From: Blautia schinkii DSM 10518
Lineage (GTDB): Bacteria > Bacillota > Clostridia > Lachnospirales > Lachnospiraceae
Assembly (NCBI GenBank): GCA_000702025.1
Contig: JNKJ01000003.1
Coordinates: forward strand, 248,001-312,000
Direction: 5' to 3'
DNA: 64,000 nucleotides
Under the pieces are notes generated by a model, which saw only the letters and a list, made by a program, of their open reading frames with translations, made no database searches and had not been told where the DNA came from. The position numbers and the translations under genes are program-made. Of the stretch, positions 1-7,778 are shown piece after piece. Numbering within the stretch: position 1 is the first letter of the stretch; the number at the start of each line of letters is the position of its first letter.

Positions 1-220
1 GAAAGATATGTGTGAAGCATGGGACGGCGCAATGCTGATGTATAAAGAAGAGGGAATTCTTGAGGGAGGAATCAATACTCTGATATTGGATAATATTGAG
101 GATGGCAGACAAAAAGCGGTTATCCTCAGAAAACTCCAGAGGCGCTTTTCACTTACAGAAGAAATGGCAAACAAATATTATGAGCGCTGCATAGAAGAAT
201 CGCAGCTTCAACGGATATAG
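1..220 (+). CDS. Rpn family nuclease/putative transposase, C-terminal end (partial)
   Basis: This is the 3' end of a gene that begins before the window: the reading frame is open to the first complete codon (Lys-Asp precede the first Met). The visible part contains EEGILEGG and then a charged helical tail ending in QLQRI. That pattern resembles the C-terminal region of PD-(D/E)XK nuclease family transposase-like (Rpn) proteins, where a Lys/Glu-rich helix follows the nuclease core. The catalytic core lies outside the window, so neither activity nor integrity can be judged. It is followed by a GC-rich hairpin and converges on the selenium genes. Family assignment is by general resemblance only. 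Confidence 0.55.
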   Translation, partial: KDMCEAWDGAMLMYKEEGILEGGINTLILDNIEDGRQKAVILRKLQRRFSLTEEMANKYYERCIEESQLQRI

Positions 221-233
221 TATCAATTTTTAA

Positions 234-254
234 CGGCGGTCAATTTGACCGCCG
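234..254. terminator. Hairpin between convergent genes
   Basis: A 9-bp perfect inverted repeat (CGGCGGTCA / TGACCGCCG) with a 3-nt loop lies 13 bases after the stop of the Rpn-like gene and 55 bases beyond the end of the convergent DUF3343 gene. There is no clear T-run on the plus side. On the minus strand the stem is followed by TTAAAAATT. It may act as a weak bidirectional terminator. Confidence 0.5.
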
Positions 255-309
255 ATTCTGCTACCGAAGTGGTAATCCCCTACCATTTAGATTGGTCAAG
301 TATGTATGA

Positions 310-546
310 TTACAGATTTCGTATCTCCATCGTCTCCCACCCAATCCCCGCCTGTAACAGTTCCTGCTTAAGCTCCTGCTGTGCTTCCGGTTCTGTTTTC
401 CAGGCGAGTCCGCAGCCTGCAGAAATCTCTGCGGGAAGGGGTATCAATCTGCCCTTTATCCCTTTGTCCAGGCAGTATTTTTCCATACACATGGCTTGCG
501 ATGTTGTGGAAAATGTAATAATAAGTTGTTCTTTTTTCTGTCTCAT
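310..546 (-). CDS. DUF3343 domain protein (putative Se/S carrier-like)
   Basis: This 78-residue protein has the DUF3343 pattern: an N-terminal strand (LIITFSTTSQAMCMEKYC) followed by RLIPLPAEISAGCGLAWKTEP. The Cys in SAGCGLAW is the conserved cysteine of the family. DUF3343 proteins are small, proposed sulfur/selenium carriers that recur beside yedF genes. Its start overlaps the end of the upstream cysteine desulfurase-like gene by 4 bases, indicating translational coupling. It is the last gene of the yedF, desulfurase, DUF3343 set. The biochemical role is inferred from family and neighbourhood. Confidence 0.85.
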   Translation of the reverse strand: MRQKKEQLIITFSTTSQAMCMEKYCLDKGIKGRLIPLPAEISAGCGLAWKTEPEAQQELKQELLQAGIGWETMEIRNL

Positions 547-1688
547 TCAGCAGCCTCCCGGGCAAGCGTGCGGACTGCTTCTACCGCCGCATCCACCTCT
601 TTCTCTGTATTATAATAGGAAAAGCTGAATCTCACAGCTCCCTGCTTCTGCGTACCTAAGGCTTCGTGCATCAGCGGCGCGCAGTGTGCTCCGGAGCGTA
701 CTGCAATCTCATAATCCTCCCAGAGCCAGTCGCTCACCGTGGCAGAGTCGATATCTCCGATATTGAGAGATACGATTCCTACACGTTCTTTCATATTATA
801 ATCACCGTAAAGGCGGACATTTTCCATTTGCTGTACTCCCTGCACAAATCTGTCGGCAAGAGCCCGCTCCTGCTGTCCCACCTGCTTTACTCCCACAGAT
901 AAAAGATAAGAAACTGCGGCATTCAGCCCCGCGATACCATGACTGTTCAGGGTCCCGGCCTCCAGCGCCGTGGGCATTACAGACGGATGCTCTTTTTCGT
1001 AGCTGTGTACACCGCTTCCGCCGACCTTTAAGGCCCGTATACAGATACCCTCGCGCACATAGATTCCCCCGGTTCCCTGCGGTCCCAGCAGTCCTTTGTG
1101 GCCTGTGAAGCATAGAACATCAATCCCGCTTTTTTCTACATCGATTGGCAGCACACCTGCTGTCTGGGACGCGTCTACAATTAGTTGAATCCCATGCCAC
1201 CGGGTAAATTCTCCCACTTTTTCCAGGTCCGTCACATTTCCTGTGAGATTGGATGCATGGGTGATGACCACAGCTTTTGTATTAGGGCGGTACAATTCCT
1301 CCAGCTTGTCGTAATCCAGCCGGCCTTTATCATCGGCGGAAAGCAGAGATACCCCGACGCCTTCTTTTTCCATGAGGTACAGGGGTCTGAGTACAGAATT
1401 ATGTTCGCAGACTGTGCTGATCACATGATCTCTGGGGAAAAATAGTCCTTGAATGGCAATATTCAGCGCTTCTGTGGCATTGCTGGTAAAGGCGATTCTT
1501 AAAGGGTCGGAAATCCCAAAGAGCTGCGCCAGTTTTTCTCTTGTATCATAAATCAACCTGGATGCACCAAGCGTTGCCGCATGGGCCCCGCGCCCGGCAT
1601 TGCCCACTGTATGCATTGCTTCCACCACTGCCTTTTCTACTTCTGGTGGTTTATGAAAGGTTGTGGCAGCATTGTCCAGATAAATCAT
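543..1688 (-). CDS. Cysteine desulfurase family protein (NifS/Csd-like aminotransferase class V)
   Basis: This 381-residue PLP enzyme of aminotransferase class V starts with the family signature YLDNAATTFHKPP. The Schiff-base lysine is in CFTGHKGLLGPQGTGG, and the catalytic-loop cysteine is in RSGAHCAPLMHEALG near the C-terminus. It belongs to the branch often found next to YedF in selenium-using Firmicutes. The likely reaction is release of sulfur or selenium from cysteine or selenocysteine as an enzyme-bound persulfide or perselenide, handed to the YedF or DUF3343 carrier. Its ends overlap both neighbours by 4 bases, so the three genes form one unit. Whether it prefers selenocysteine cannot be read from sequence. 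Confidence 0.9.
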   Translation of the reverse strand: MIYLDNAATTFHKPPEVEKAVVEAMHTVGNAGRGAHAATLGASRLIYDTREKLAQLFGISDPLRIAFTSNATEALNIAIQGLFFPRDHVISTVCEHNSVLRPLYLMEKEGVGVSLLSADDKGRLDYDKLEELYRPNTKAVVITHASNLTGNVTDLEKVGEFTRWHGIQLIVDASQTAGVLPIDVEKSGIDVLCFTGHKGLLGPQGTGGIYVREGICIRALKVGGSGVHSYEKEHPSVMPTALEAGTLNSHGIAGLNAAVSYLLSVGVKQVGQQERALADRFVQGVQQMENVRLYGDYNMKERVGIVSLNIGDIDSATVSDWLWEDYEIAVRSGAHCAPLMHEALGTQKQGAVRFSFSYYNTEKEVDAAVEAVRTLAREAAE

Positions 1689-2386
1689 GGCTTTACAATC
1701 AGTCCTGCCTGTGTCATTTTTTCTGCTATGGCGTACATGTTGGTCACACTTCCCACCTGAAGCTTGTCCGTCAGCCCATAGAAATCAAGGCATGTGCCGC
1801 AGGTAAGGATTTCTACTCCCTGTGCTTCCATGGATTTCAAATCCTCCAGTGTCGGTGCGTCCTCGCATGTGAGCCTGGCTCCGCCATTATAAAAAAGGAT
1901 GGTGGAGGGAAGCTGTTCCTGCTGTGACAGCGCGTAGACAAAGCCTTTCATCAGCGCGGCTCCCAACTTGTCATCCCCGCTGCCCATACAGGAGGAAGAA
2001 ATCACAACAACCACATTCTGATTCCTTGAATCCGGATTGCAGGTGACAGAAAATTCTTTAATGTGGGACTGTCCTTTACTTTCCGAGTATTCTTTATTTG
2101 AAGACGATACTTTATTTTCAGAATCCTCTTTGTTCTCTACGTTGCCGGACGGCACGGAAACTTCCGCGGCAATCTCCACACGGTACTGCTTTTCTCCCAG
2201 CTTTTCGGACTTTACTCCGAAATTTTTCCCTTGGGCCATTTTGGTAAGATTCTGTACTGCAATCTCATTATCTACCAAAACTTCAATTGTATCAGACTTT
2301 TTCAACTCTTTGATTGCATTCAGTGTCTTTACAACCGGTATTGGGCATGCGTCGCCCAAAGCATTTACTGTAATCATAATTTTCAT
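1685..2386 (-). CDS. yedF: Sulfurtransferase-like selenium metabolism protein YedF
   Basis: This 233-residue protein has two domains. The N-terminal TusA-like domain (about residues 1-75) carries the DACPIPVVKT motif with its active cysteine. The C-terminal DsrE-like domain (about 120-233) contains SSSCMGSGDD and LTCGTCLDFYGL. They are joined by a Ser/Asn/Lys/Glu-rich linker of roughly 40 residues, with repeated SNKE/SENK/SESK-like runs, which seems long for the family. YedF is known from selenium-using bacteria and is thought to deliver or sense Se/S. The gene heads the desulfurase and DUF3343 operon and lies downstream of a LysR regulator on the same strand. Two in-frame ATG codons (residues 1 and 4) are both plausible starts. 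Confidence 0.92.
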   Translation of the reverse strand: MKIMITVNALGDACPIPVVKTLNAIKELKKSDTIEVLVDNEIAVQNLTKMAQGKNFGVKSEKLGEKQYRVEIAAEVSVPSGNVENKEDSENKVSSSNKEYSESKGQSHIKEFSVTCNPDSRNQNVVVVISSSCMGSGDDKLGAALMKGFVYALSQQEQLPSTILFYNGGARLTCEDAPTLEDLKSMEAQGVEILTCGTCLDFYGLTDKLQVGSVTNMYAIAEKMTQAGLIVKP

Positions 2387-2569
2387 CCTTTCCTTCCATC
2401 ACTTTTCTATTATCTCCAGAAACACCCGACGCTGTGTATTGGTCTGTCCCTTATCGACCTGCAAATAAACGATTTCTCTGCTTTTGTAATTCTTTTGTGA
2501 CTGTTCAATATCTTCACAGTTACGAGATGCCTTGCTGATCAGCTAGATTCTTTTTATTTATAATACTTT

Positions 2570-3463
2570 TCATTTATAATACTCTAACAGGTAATTGATG
2601 AATTCTTTCACATAAGTCTTTAATATGTATTCCTTCTGATAAATAATATATAAACCTCTGTGTGAAAGCTCGGCCGGAAGTTCAAATTTCAAAAGCCGCC
2701 CTGCAGACACATCATCCTGGACTGCCTTTTCCGATACAATGGAAACGCCAAGCCCTCCGGCCACAAGGTTCTTGATAGATTCCTGGTCGTTCATTCTGGC
2801 TGACACACGAAGCTCCTCCTCGCTTACTCCCATCTTCTGCAGAAAAAGCTCCGCGCTCCTGCCGCTTCCGCTGCCTTGCTCACGAAGGAGCATTGGCTCT
2901 GTCAAAAGCTGCTTAAGAGGGACATCCTTCTGCTGCTTAAGAGAAAGAAAATATTCTGTTTTGGGCGTGATCAAAACCATCCTGTCCTGATAAAACTCCA
3001 CGAACTCCAACAGCTCATCTTCGGTTTTCATTCCCACAAGCCCGATATCATAGGTTCCCTTATGGACCGCCTCAATAATATTACGGCTGTCGCTCTGATT
3101 TACCATAAACGAAATATCCTTATGCAGCTCACCAAAGCCGGGCAAAACCTCCGGCAGGATATAGGCGGATGGAATGGTCGACACGCCGAGACGCACCACC
3201 TTTGACTCCGTCCCATTCCAGCGACTGAGCATATCATCACGGAGCTTGAGGATATTCTGGGCACACTCATAAAGCTCCCACCCTCTGTTGGTGATTTCGA
3301 AGCTTTTTGCCGTGCGTATAATGAGCCTGGAATTGAGTTCATCCTCCAGAATACGGATATGTGTGCTTATGGTTGGTTGGGAAATCTCCAACGCCTCAGC
3401 CGCCGCGGTAAAGCTCTTATATTTGACTACGGATATAAAGGATTGCAGTTGTTTAAAATCCAT
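2570..3463 (-). CDS. LysR-type regulator of the selenium/YedF locus
   Basis: This 297-residue LysR-type regulator has an N-terminal winged helix-turn-helix (MDFKQLQSFISVVKYKSFTA, then ALEISQPTISTHI) and a periplasmic-binding-like effector domain from about residue 90. It lies 183 bases upstream of yedF on the same strand. This matches the known family of LysR regulators associated with selenium metabolism. Its own promoter region carries a dyad of the kind LysR proteins bind, so autoregulation and control of yedF are likely. The effector is unknown. Confidence 0.85.
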   Translation of the reverse strand: MDFKQLQSFISVVKYKSFTAAAEALEISQPTISTHIRILEDELNSRLIIRTAKSFEITNRGWELYECAQNILKLRDDMLSRWNGTESKVVRLGVSTIPSAYILPEVLPGFGELHKDISFMVNQSDSRNIIEAVHKGTYDIGLVGMKTEDELLEFVEFYQDRMVLITPKTEYFLSLKQQKDVPLKQLLTEPMLLREQGSGSGRSAELFLQKMGVSEEELRVSARMNDQESIKNLVAGGLGVSIVSEKAVQDDVSAGRLLKFELPAELSHRGLYIIYQKEYILKTYVKEFINYLLEYYK

Positions 3464-3494
3464 GATTGCCTCCCGGGATTGCTCTGATAAAACT

Positions 3495-3550
3495 ATTATA
3501 GCTCATATATTATTTTTTTCAATAGTATCATTAGCTTTTGTAATACTATT
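3495..3550 (-). promoter_or_regulatory. LysR gene promoter with upstream dyad
   Basis: Reading the minus strand, TTGAAA (3522-3517), a 16-base spacer and TATAAT (3500-3495) form a near-consensus promoter ending about 30 bases before the LysR start codon. An 8-bp inverted repeat with a 14-base spacer (AATAGTAT at 3521-3528 and ATACTATT at 3543-3550) abuts and overlaps the -35 box. This is the usual geometry of a LysR autoregulatory site. Binding is inferred. Confidence 0.6.
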
Positions 3551-3876
3551 TATGTACGAGAGCTAACGCGGCTTTATCCTTCTTTGCAAAGTTGGAAGCC
3601 ACTGTCCTGGTAATTTTGGTGGGACTTTGGGTAGTTTGGGTGGGACTGCCGCTGCGCACAAATTCACTTGAAACCTGACGGTACATATTCACTTGAAAAT
3701 CACTGTCAAAATCAATCAGCTCCGGTTCCTGCAACCCCTATTCCCCGCATTCACAGAATCAACCGGGGAATAGGGGAATACCACCTGAATATCCCCTGGA
3801 TTCAGATAAGAGCGGTGAGCGGCAGAATCTGCCTCATCTCACACACACACTATCGCCCGGCATCTGCAAAAATCCA
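3551..3876. other. Intergenic stretch with short direct repeats, possible mobile-element remnant
   Basis: No convincing gene is present here. The stretch contains two copies of GGTGGGACT (3618-3626 and 3639-3647) and two of ATTCACTTGAAA (3662-3673 and 3687-3698, 25 bases apart). Short spaced direct repeats of this sort occur near the ends of some insertion sequences. No transposase or terminal inverted repeat pair was recognised. A 62-codon minus-strand frame (3546-3734) has low-complexity Thr/Ser content and no ribosome binding site, and I do not call it a gene. Confidence 0.35.
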
Positions 3877-3925
3877 TTGACTTCTATTACGGTTACTGAT
3901 ATAGTATTATTACAGTAACCGTAAT
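3877..3925 (+). promoter_or_regulatory. PadR gene promoter overlapped by a 13-bp inverted repeat
   Basis: TTGACT (3877-3882), a 17-base spacer and TATAGT (3900-3905) form a good sigma-70-type promoter. A perfect 13-bp inverted repeat flanks the -10 box: ATTACGGTTACTG at 3886-3898 and CAGTAACCGTAAT at 3913-3925, with a 14-base spacer. The start codon follows at 3938 after AAGGAGG. A bound dimer would cover the core promoter, so this is very likely the autoregulatory operator of the PadR protein downstream. Confidence 0.75.
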
Positions 3926-3937
3926 AAGGAGGCATTT

Positions 3938-4264
3938 ATGCGGGATCATACAAAAGGCGGAGCACTTACAGAAGTTACTTTCTATATCTTACTGTCCCTG
4001 TATTCGCCCAAGCATGGATATGCAGTCATGCAGTTCATCGAAAATATGACAAATGGCCGTCTTTCCCTTGGGGCAGGAACGCTATATGGTGCCTTGAATG
4101 CACTGCTGGAAAAAGGCTGGATTAAACCTTGCGGCAGTAGTGAAGGAAGAAAAAAGGAATACATCATTACAGAGCTTGGCAGAGAAATCGCAAAAAAAGA
4201 ACTTACCAGACTTAAAGAGCTTACAAACATTGCTGGTACAATTGTTGAAGGAGGTACTATATGA
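3938..4264 (+). CDS. PadR family transcriptional regulator
   Basis: This 108-residue PadR-type protein has a winged helix domain over most of its length: EVTFYILLSLYSPKHGYAVMQFIE, then LSLGAGTLYGALNALLEKGWI and KKEYIITELGREI. The length is typical of small PadR proteins. It starts at ATG after a strong AAGGAGG site. Its stop overlaps the start of the DUF2812 gene (ATGA), the standard PadR-DUF2812 pairing. The role is probably repression of its own two-gene operon, via the dyad at 3886-3925. The inducer is unknown. Confidence 0.93.
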   Translation: MRDHTKGGALTEVTFYILLSLYSPKHGYAVMQFIENMTNGRLSLGAGTLYGALNALLEKGWIKPCGSSEGRKKEYIITELGREIAKKELTRLKELTNIAGTIVEGGTI

Positions 4265-4848
4265 GCATAAAACAGTATCGCTTTTATGGCGGATTATTGA
4301 CCGCGCAGGAGAATTGGCTGAACAAGATGGGTGACAATGGTTACCGCCTGATTCGTGTCGAAAAGCTTCTTTACGAATTTGAAAAATGCGAATCAGAAAA
4401 ATTCCAGTATTGCATCGAATTTATCGGCCAGAAATCAAAGGCGGACGCACAGGAATATCGCGCTTTTCTCGAAGATATGGGCTATCATGTGTTTTACAAA
4501 AACATAAATCTTAACTATTCGATTGGCAAGGTAAAGTGGCGTCCCTGGGCTGAGCCAGGCGGACAAATCGCTACAAACTCCACAACCTTTAACAGGGAAC
4601 TCCTAATTGTCGAAAAACTTAATGACGGAAAGCCGTTTGAATTACATACATCCTTTGAGGATAAGATTCAATATTATAATACCCTGAAAAAACCGTGGTT
4701 TACACTTACCGCTTTATTTGTTCTTATGGCAATACTGGCTAAGTCTGTCCCTATGGTTATCTGCGCCCTCGTCTCACTGATTCCGGTTATTATCTATCAG
4801 CTCCAGATCAATAACCTAAAGAACGAGGCCAAAACAAAAGAATGGTAA
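4261..4848 (+). CDS. DUF2812 domain membrane protein
   Basis: This 195-residue protein belongs to the DUF2812 family that usually sits after a PadR gene. The N-terminal half (about 1-110) is a soluble domain with KQYRFYGGLLTAQENWLNKMGDNGYRL-like features. The C-terminal part has a pair of hydrophobic segments, around residues 148-178 (TLTALFVLMAILAKS, VPMVICALVSLIPVIIY), so it is probably membrane anchored with both ends inside. It overlaps the PadR gene by 4 bases. The molecular function of DUF2812 is unknown. The pairing suggests that it responds to, or is controlled by, the PadR signal. Confidence 0.88.
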   Translation: MSIKQYRFYGGLLTAQENWLNKMGDNGYRLIRVEKLLYEFEKCESEKFQYCIEFIGQKSKADAQEYRAFLEDMGYHVFYKNINLNYSIGKVKWRPWAEPGGQIATNSTTFNRELLIVEKLNDGKPFELHTSFEDKIQYYNTLKKPWFTLTALFVLMAILAKSVPMVICALVSLIPVIIYQLQINNLKNEAKTKEW

Positions 4849-4853
4849 TCAAA

Positions 4854-4908
4854 TTATGACCGCCCAAGCTCCGGGGCTTCACCCCGCTGAACCTGCGTGC
4901 GGTCATAA
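4854..4908. terminator. Hairpin between DUF2812 and the convergent GH78 gene
   Basis: TTATGACCGC (4854-4863) pairs with GCGGTCATAA (4899-4908). The enclosed 35 bases contain a second small hairpin (CGGGG/CCCCG). It lies just after the DUF2812 stop and before the end of the convergent rhamnosidase gene. T-runs are short, so termination strength is uncertain. Confidence 0.55.
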
Positions 4909-4945
4909 CATTTAAAATGATTCTACAATCAATCCTATATGAATC

Positions 4946-7117
4946 CTACCCCCAGAAAGTATATCTTCCCGGTCCAACCTCAGTCTCGCGGCCGCCGATC
5001 ACAATCCTAGCATTTACCGGGGTAGTAATTTCATACTTAAGCCCGTCTTCCTGCCAAGTCCATCTGGATTTCACAAGTCCATTCCGGGTGTCAATGGACG
5101 CTTCCAGCCACTCAAGGCGCTTGTCGGCCTTAGGCTCAATATAGAGCTTCTCAAAGCCCGGCGCATCCTCTGTCACGCGGATACCCGCTGCCTCCTCATA
5201 CACCCAGTCCGCAACCGCGCCGTATGCATAGTGATTAAAGGAATTCATATCCGTACTCCAGAATTCGCCGTTTTCCATAATGCCGTCCCAGTGCTCCCAG
5301 ATTGTGGTCGCTCCTTTATCCACAGCATACAGCCAGGATGGGTATTCCTTTCTCATGAGCAGTGTATAGGCAAGCTCTGTGTGGCCGTATCTGCTCAGCA
5401 CATGGAGGATATACGGAGTTCCCACAAAGCCGGTGCGCATCTGGCAGCCGTCCGACTTGATCATCTCAGCCAGCTCATCCGCTGACTTCTGCAAATCCTC
5501 CGCCAGCTCAAACCATACAGCCAGGATATATTCTGTCTGTGTCTCATACTTGGGATAAGTACTGCGGAAAGTATTGAGGATATTTTCATACAGCTTTTCA
5601 TAGGAAGCAACATCCTCCCCCAGCACATTTCCTGCCTTAATCACGAGTTTGGTTGAATACGCATAGAACGCAGAGGCAATAAAATCCTCTCTGGAAGAGC
5701 CTTTATAGCTTCCTACCGGCGCATCCAGCCCAAGCCAGTCACCGAAATGTTCCCCGCCCGTCCAGAGATATGTATCTTTCGTAGCGCCTGTGATATAATC
5801 CACCCATTTTTTCATACTGTCAAACTGCCCGGACAGCACCTCTTTATCTCCATAGGTAAGATAAATCTGCCATGGACAAATTGTAGCAGCATCGCCCCAG
5901 GCAGCACTCGGAGCTCCCTCCGGCAGGTAATCAGGAATGACCTGTCCTACGCTTCCGTCCACTCTCTGATCCGCCGCAAGATCACGAAGCCATTTCTTGT
6001 AAAATCTTTGAGTATCGTAATTGTAGCTGGCAGCTTTAATAAACACCTGCGCATCACCTGTCCAGCCAAGACGCTCGTCCCTCTGCGGACAGTCTGTAGG
6101 TACATCCAGGAAATTCCCCTTCTGTCCCCAAAAAATATTAGAAAATAACTGGTTCAGCCCCGCATCGGAACACCGCAGTGAACCTGTCTGCTTCATCCTG
6201 GAATACACCACAATGGCGGTAAACTGCTCAGGTAATATACTTTCTGGAAACTCTCCCGGAAATTCTTCCAGCTTAAGATAGCGGAAACCAAAAAAGGTGA
6301 GCATCGGATGCCAGGTCTGTTTTCCTTCTTTACAGGTATAGATGATTTCCGCCTTAGCACTGCGGTAATTGGCATTATAAAAATTGTCCTGCTGGTCCAG
6401 CACCTCACCGTGCAGGATTTTTACACGGTCCCCAGCTTTTGCATCCACAGTGAATTCCACATATCCGGTCACTTCCTGTCCGAAATCCACCACCAGCTCT
6501 CCCGCAGGCGTAACAAATACAGATTTTGCCTGTATGCGCTCCATCTCACGGATTTCTTCACCCTCCTGCGGAATTAAAATGTCCCAGGGACCGTCAAAGC
6601 TGCATACCTTTTCCCGGTTCTCCGGGATAAATGATGCATCATAAATCTCTCCGTCGTAGATTTCACTGAACCGTACCTGGCTCTGGGCACAGCTCCAGGT
6701 ATCATCTGTTGCAATGATTTCCACAGTGCCGTCCTCATAAGTTACATGCAGCTCACAGAGGAGACCTGTGTGACGTCCCATCCTGCGCACCCTGTCCTCA
6801 GTCATCATCCAGCCCGGCATACTCGAGCTATACCAGCCTTTTCCCACTGTCACACACAGCTCATTCTTACTTTTAAGCAGGCTTGTCACATCATATTTTT
6901 GATATTGAAGTCGTTTTTCATAGGCAGTCCAGCCTGGCGCAAGCACATATTCTCCCACTCGGAAACCGTTTAATCTGGCCTCATATACGCCAAGTGCCGT
7001 AATGCATAGTTCAGCCTTGACCGTATTTTTTCCCCCATCCCATGTTTTTTGGAATACCGGGCAGATATCTCCCATGTCTTTCTCCGGACATATCCAGTTT
7101 GCTTTCCACTGCATCAT
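4946..7117 (-). CDS. Alpha-L-rhamnosidase, glycoside hydrolase family 78
   Basis: This 723-residue GH78 enzyme has N-terminal beta-sandwich domains to about residue 320, then the (alpha/alpha)6 catalytic barrel starting near the diagnostic motif DVPTDCPQRDERLGWTGDAQ, and a C-terminal beta-sandwich domain. The Asp/Arg/Asp/Glu residues of that motif are the family's acidic substrate-binding and catalytic cluster. EHWDGI later in the barrel is also typical. There is no signal peptide, so it should act in the cytoplasm on imported rhamnosides such as flavonoid glycosides or rhamnogalacturonan oligomers. It appears monocistronic, with no transporter beside it. An 18-bp tandem repeat lies upstream of its start. 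Confidence 0.93.
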   Translation of the reverse strand: MMQWKANWICPEKDMGDICPVFQKTWDGGKNTVKAELCITALGVYEARLNGFRVGEYVLAPGWTAYEKRLQYQKYDVTSLLKSKNELCVTVGKGWYSSSMPGWMMTEDRVRRMGRHTGLLCELHVTYEDGTVEIIATDDTWSCAQSQVRFSEIYDGEIYDASFIPENREKVCSFDGPWDILIPQEGEEIREMERIQAKSVFVTPAGELVVDFGQEVTGYVEFTVDAKAGDRVKILHGEVLDQQDNFYNANYRSAKAEIIYTCKEGKQTWHPMLTFFGFRYLKLEEFPGEFPESILPEQFTAIVVYSRMKQTGSLRCSDAGLNQLFSNIFWGQKGNFLDVPTDCPQRDERLGWTGDAQVFIKAASYNYDTQRFYKKWLRDLAADQRVDGSVGQVIPDYLPEGAPSAAWGDAATICPWQIYLTYGDKEVLSGQFDSMKKWVDYITGATKDTYLWTGGEHFGDWLGLDAPVGSYKGSSREDFIASAFYAYSTKLVIKAGNVLGEDVASYEKLYENILNTFRSTYPKYETQTEYILAVWFELAEDLQKSADELAEMIKSDGCQMRTGFVGTPYILHVLSRYGHTELAYTLLMRKEYPSWLYAVDKGATTIWEHWDGIMENGEFWSTDMNSFNHYAYGAVADWVYEEAAGIRVTEDAPGFEKLYIEPKADKRLEWLEASIDTRNGLVKSRWTWQEDGLKYEITTPVNARIVIGGRETEVGPGRYTFWG

Positions 7118-7274
7118 ATTTCATCCTCCCAATAGCTTTACATTTTTTATTATAGATATCTGCAGTATATCACCATTTCACTGATATCAACATATAAAAT
7201 ACAGGCTTTTGAGATGTAAAATCCAGGCTGGTTTTATTCTTATTTCATTACCGTATAAATACACCACATAAGGA

Positions 7275-7382
7275 TTATAATCTCACTAAAGTTTATAACT
7301 TCACTACAGTTTATAGCCTCACTACAGTTTATAGCCTCACTACAGTTTATAGCCTCACTACAGTTTATAGCCTCGCTAAAAA
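7275..7382. repeat. 18-bp tandem repeat, six units
   Basis: Six head-to-tail 18-bp units run through 7275-7382. The unit is TTATAGCCTCACTACAGT. Units 3-5 (7311-7364) are identical, units 1-2 are diverged and unit 6 is half degenerate. No open frame with a start and ribosome site uses it. It lies about 160-265 bases upstream of the GH78 start and abuts a terminator hairpin at 7378-7414. It could be a repeated protein-binding site or a neutral slippage array. The copy number may vary between strains. Confidence 0.85.
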
Positions 7383-7414
7383 GACAGCCGCTGAACTACA
7401 GAGACTGTCTTTTT
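7378..7414 (-). terminator. Rho-independent terminator after the Hpt-like gene
   Basis: AAAAAGACAG (7378-7387) pairs with CTGTCTTTTT (7405-7414) around a 17-base loop, with A/T tracts on both sides, so it can work in both directions. It lies 19 bases beyond the stop of the minus-strand gene at 7433. Confidence 0.7.
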
Positions 7415-7432
7415 AAGCAATACTATTAACTT

Positions 7433-7762
7433 CTAAAACAGCTTTAAGAGTTGCACTCTTTTCTGAACCAAAAGTGCCAGTGCATTCCTGGCCTGGGCGC
7501 GGTTCTTGCTCATGATTGATTTACGAAGCTGGGGCATCTGTCTTTTCATATTTTCTAATCCCAAGCCATTCATTTTCTGCTCCATTCTGCGCAAAATCAT
7601 CATCGCAGTCTGCCATTGTCCGCGGCTCACCGCTTGTCCGAGACGCATAAATTCATAACCGCCTATAAAACTCTTAAGCTGGGAAAGATAAGCTTCCTCC
7701 CCCATCTGTTCCAATGCGTCTCCAGGATTTATACCAATTTCTTCAAGTTTATGTATATCCAT
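7433..7762 (-). CDS. Small helical protein, degenerate Hpt-like
   Basis: This 109-residue, probably all-helical soluble protein has no signal peptide. The pattern GDALEQMGEEAYLSQLKSF, then GQWQTAMMILRRMEQKMNGLG and later four-helix residues, resembles a histidine phosphotransfer (Hpt) domain. Where Hpt proteins have the phosphorylated His in an HxLKG motif, this one reads RRMEQKMNG, so the phospho-acceptor is missing. It lies 16 bases after the transglutaminase-like gene on the same strand and probably shares its transcript. The function is unknown. A scaffold or a decoy Hpt fold is one possibility. The fold assignment is tentative. Confidence 0.6.
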   Translation of the reverse strand: MDIHKLEEIGINPGDALEQMGEEAYLSQLKSFIGGYEFMRLGQAVSRGQWQTAMMILRRMEQKMNGLGLENMKRQMPQLRKSIMSKNRAQARNALALLVQKRVQLLKLF

Positions 7763-7778
7763 GAATACTCACTTCCGG

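Noticed and set aside
3546-3734. 62-codon minus-strand frame as a gene
   Set aside because: No ribosome site, low-complexity Thr/Ser/Pro content and overlap with short direct repeats.
7275-7382. Possible CRISPR array
   Set aside because: Units are contiguous with no unique spacers between them, and no cas genes are nearby.
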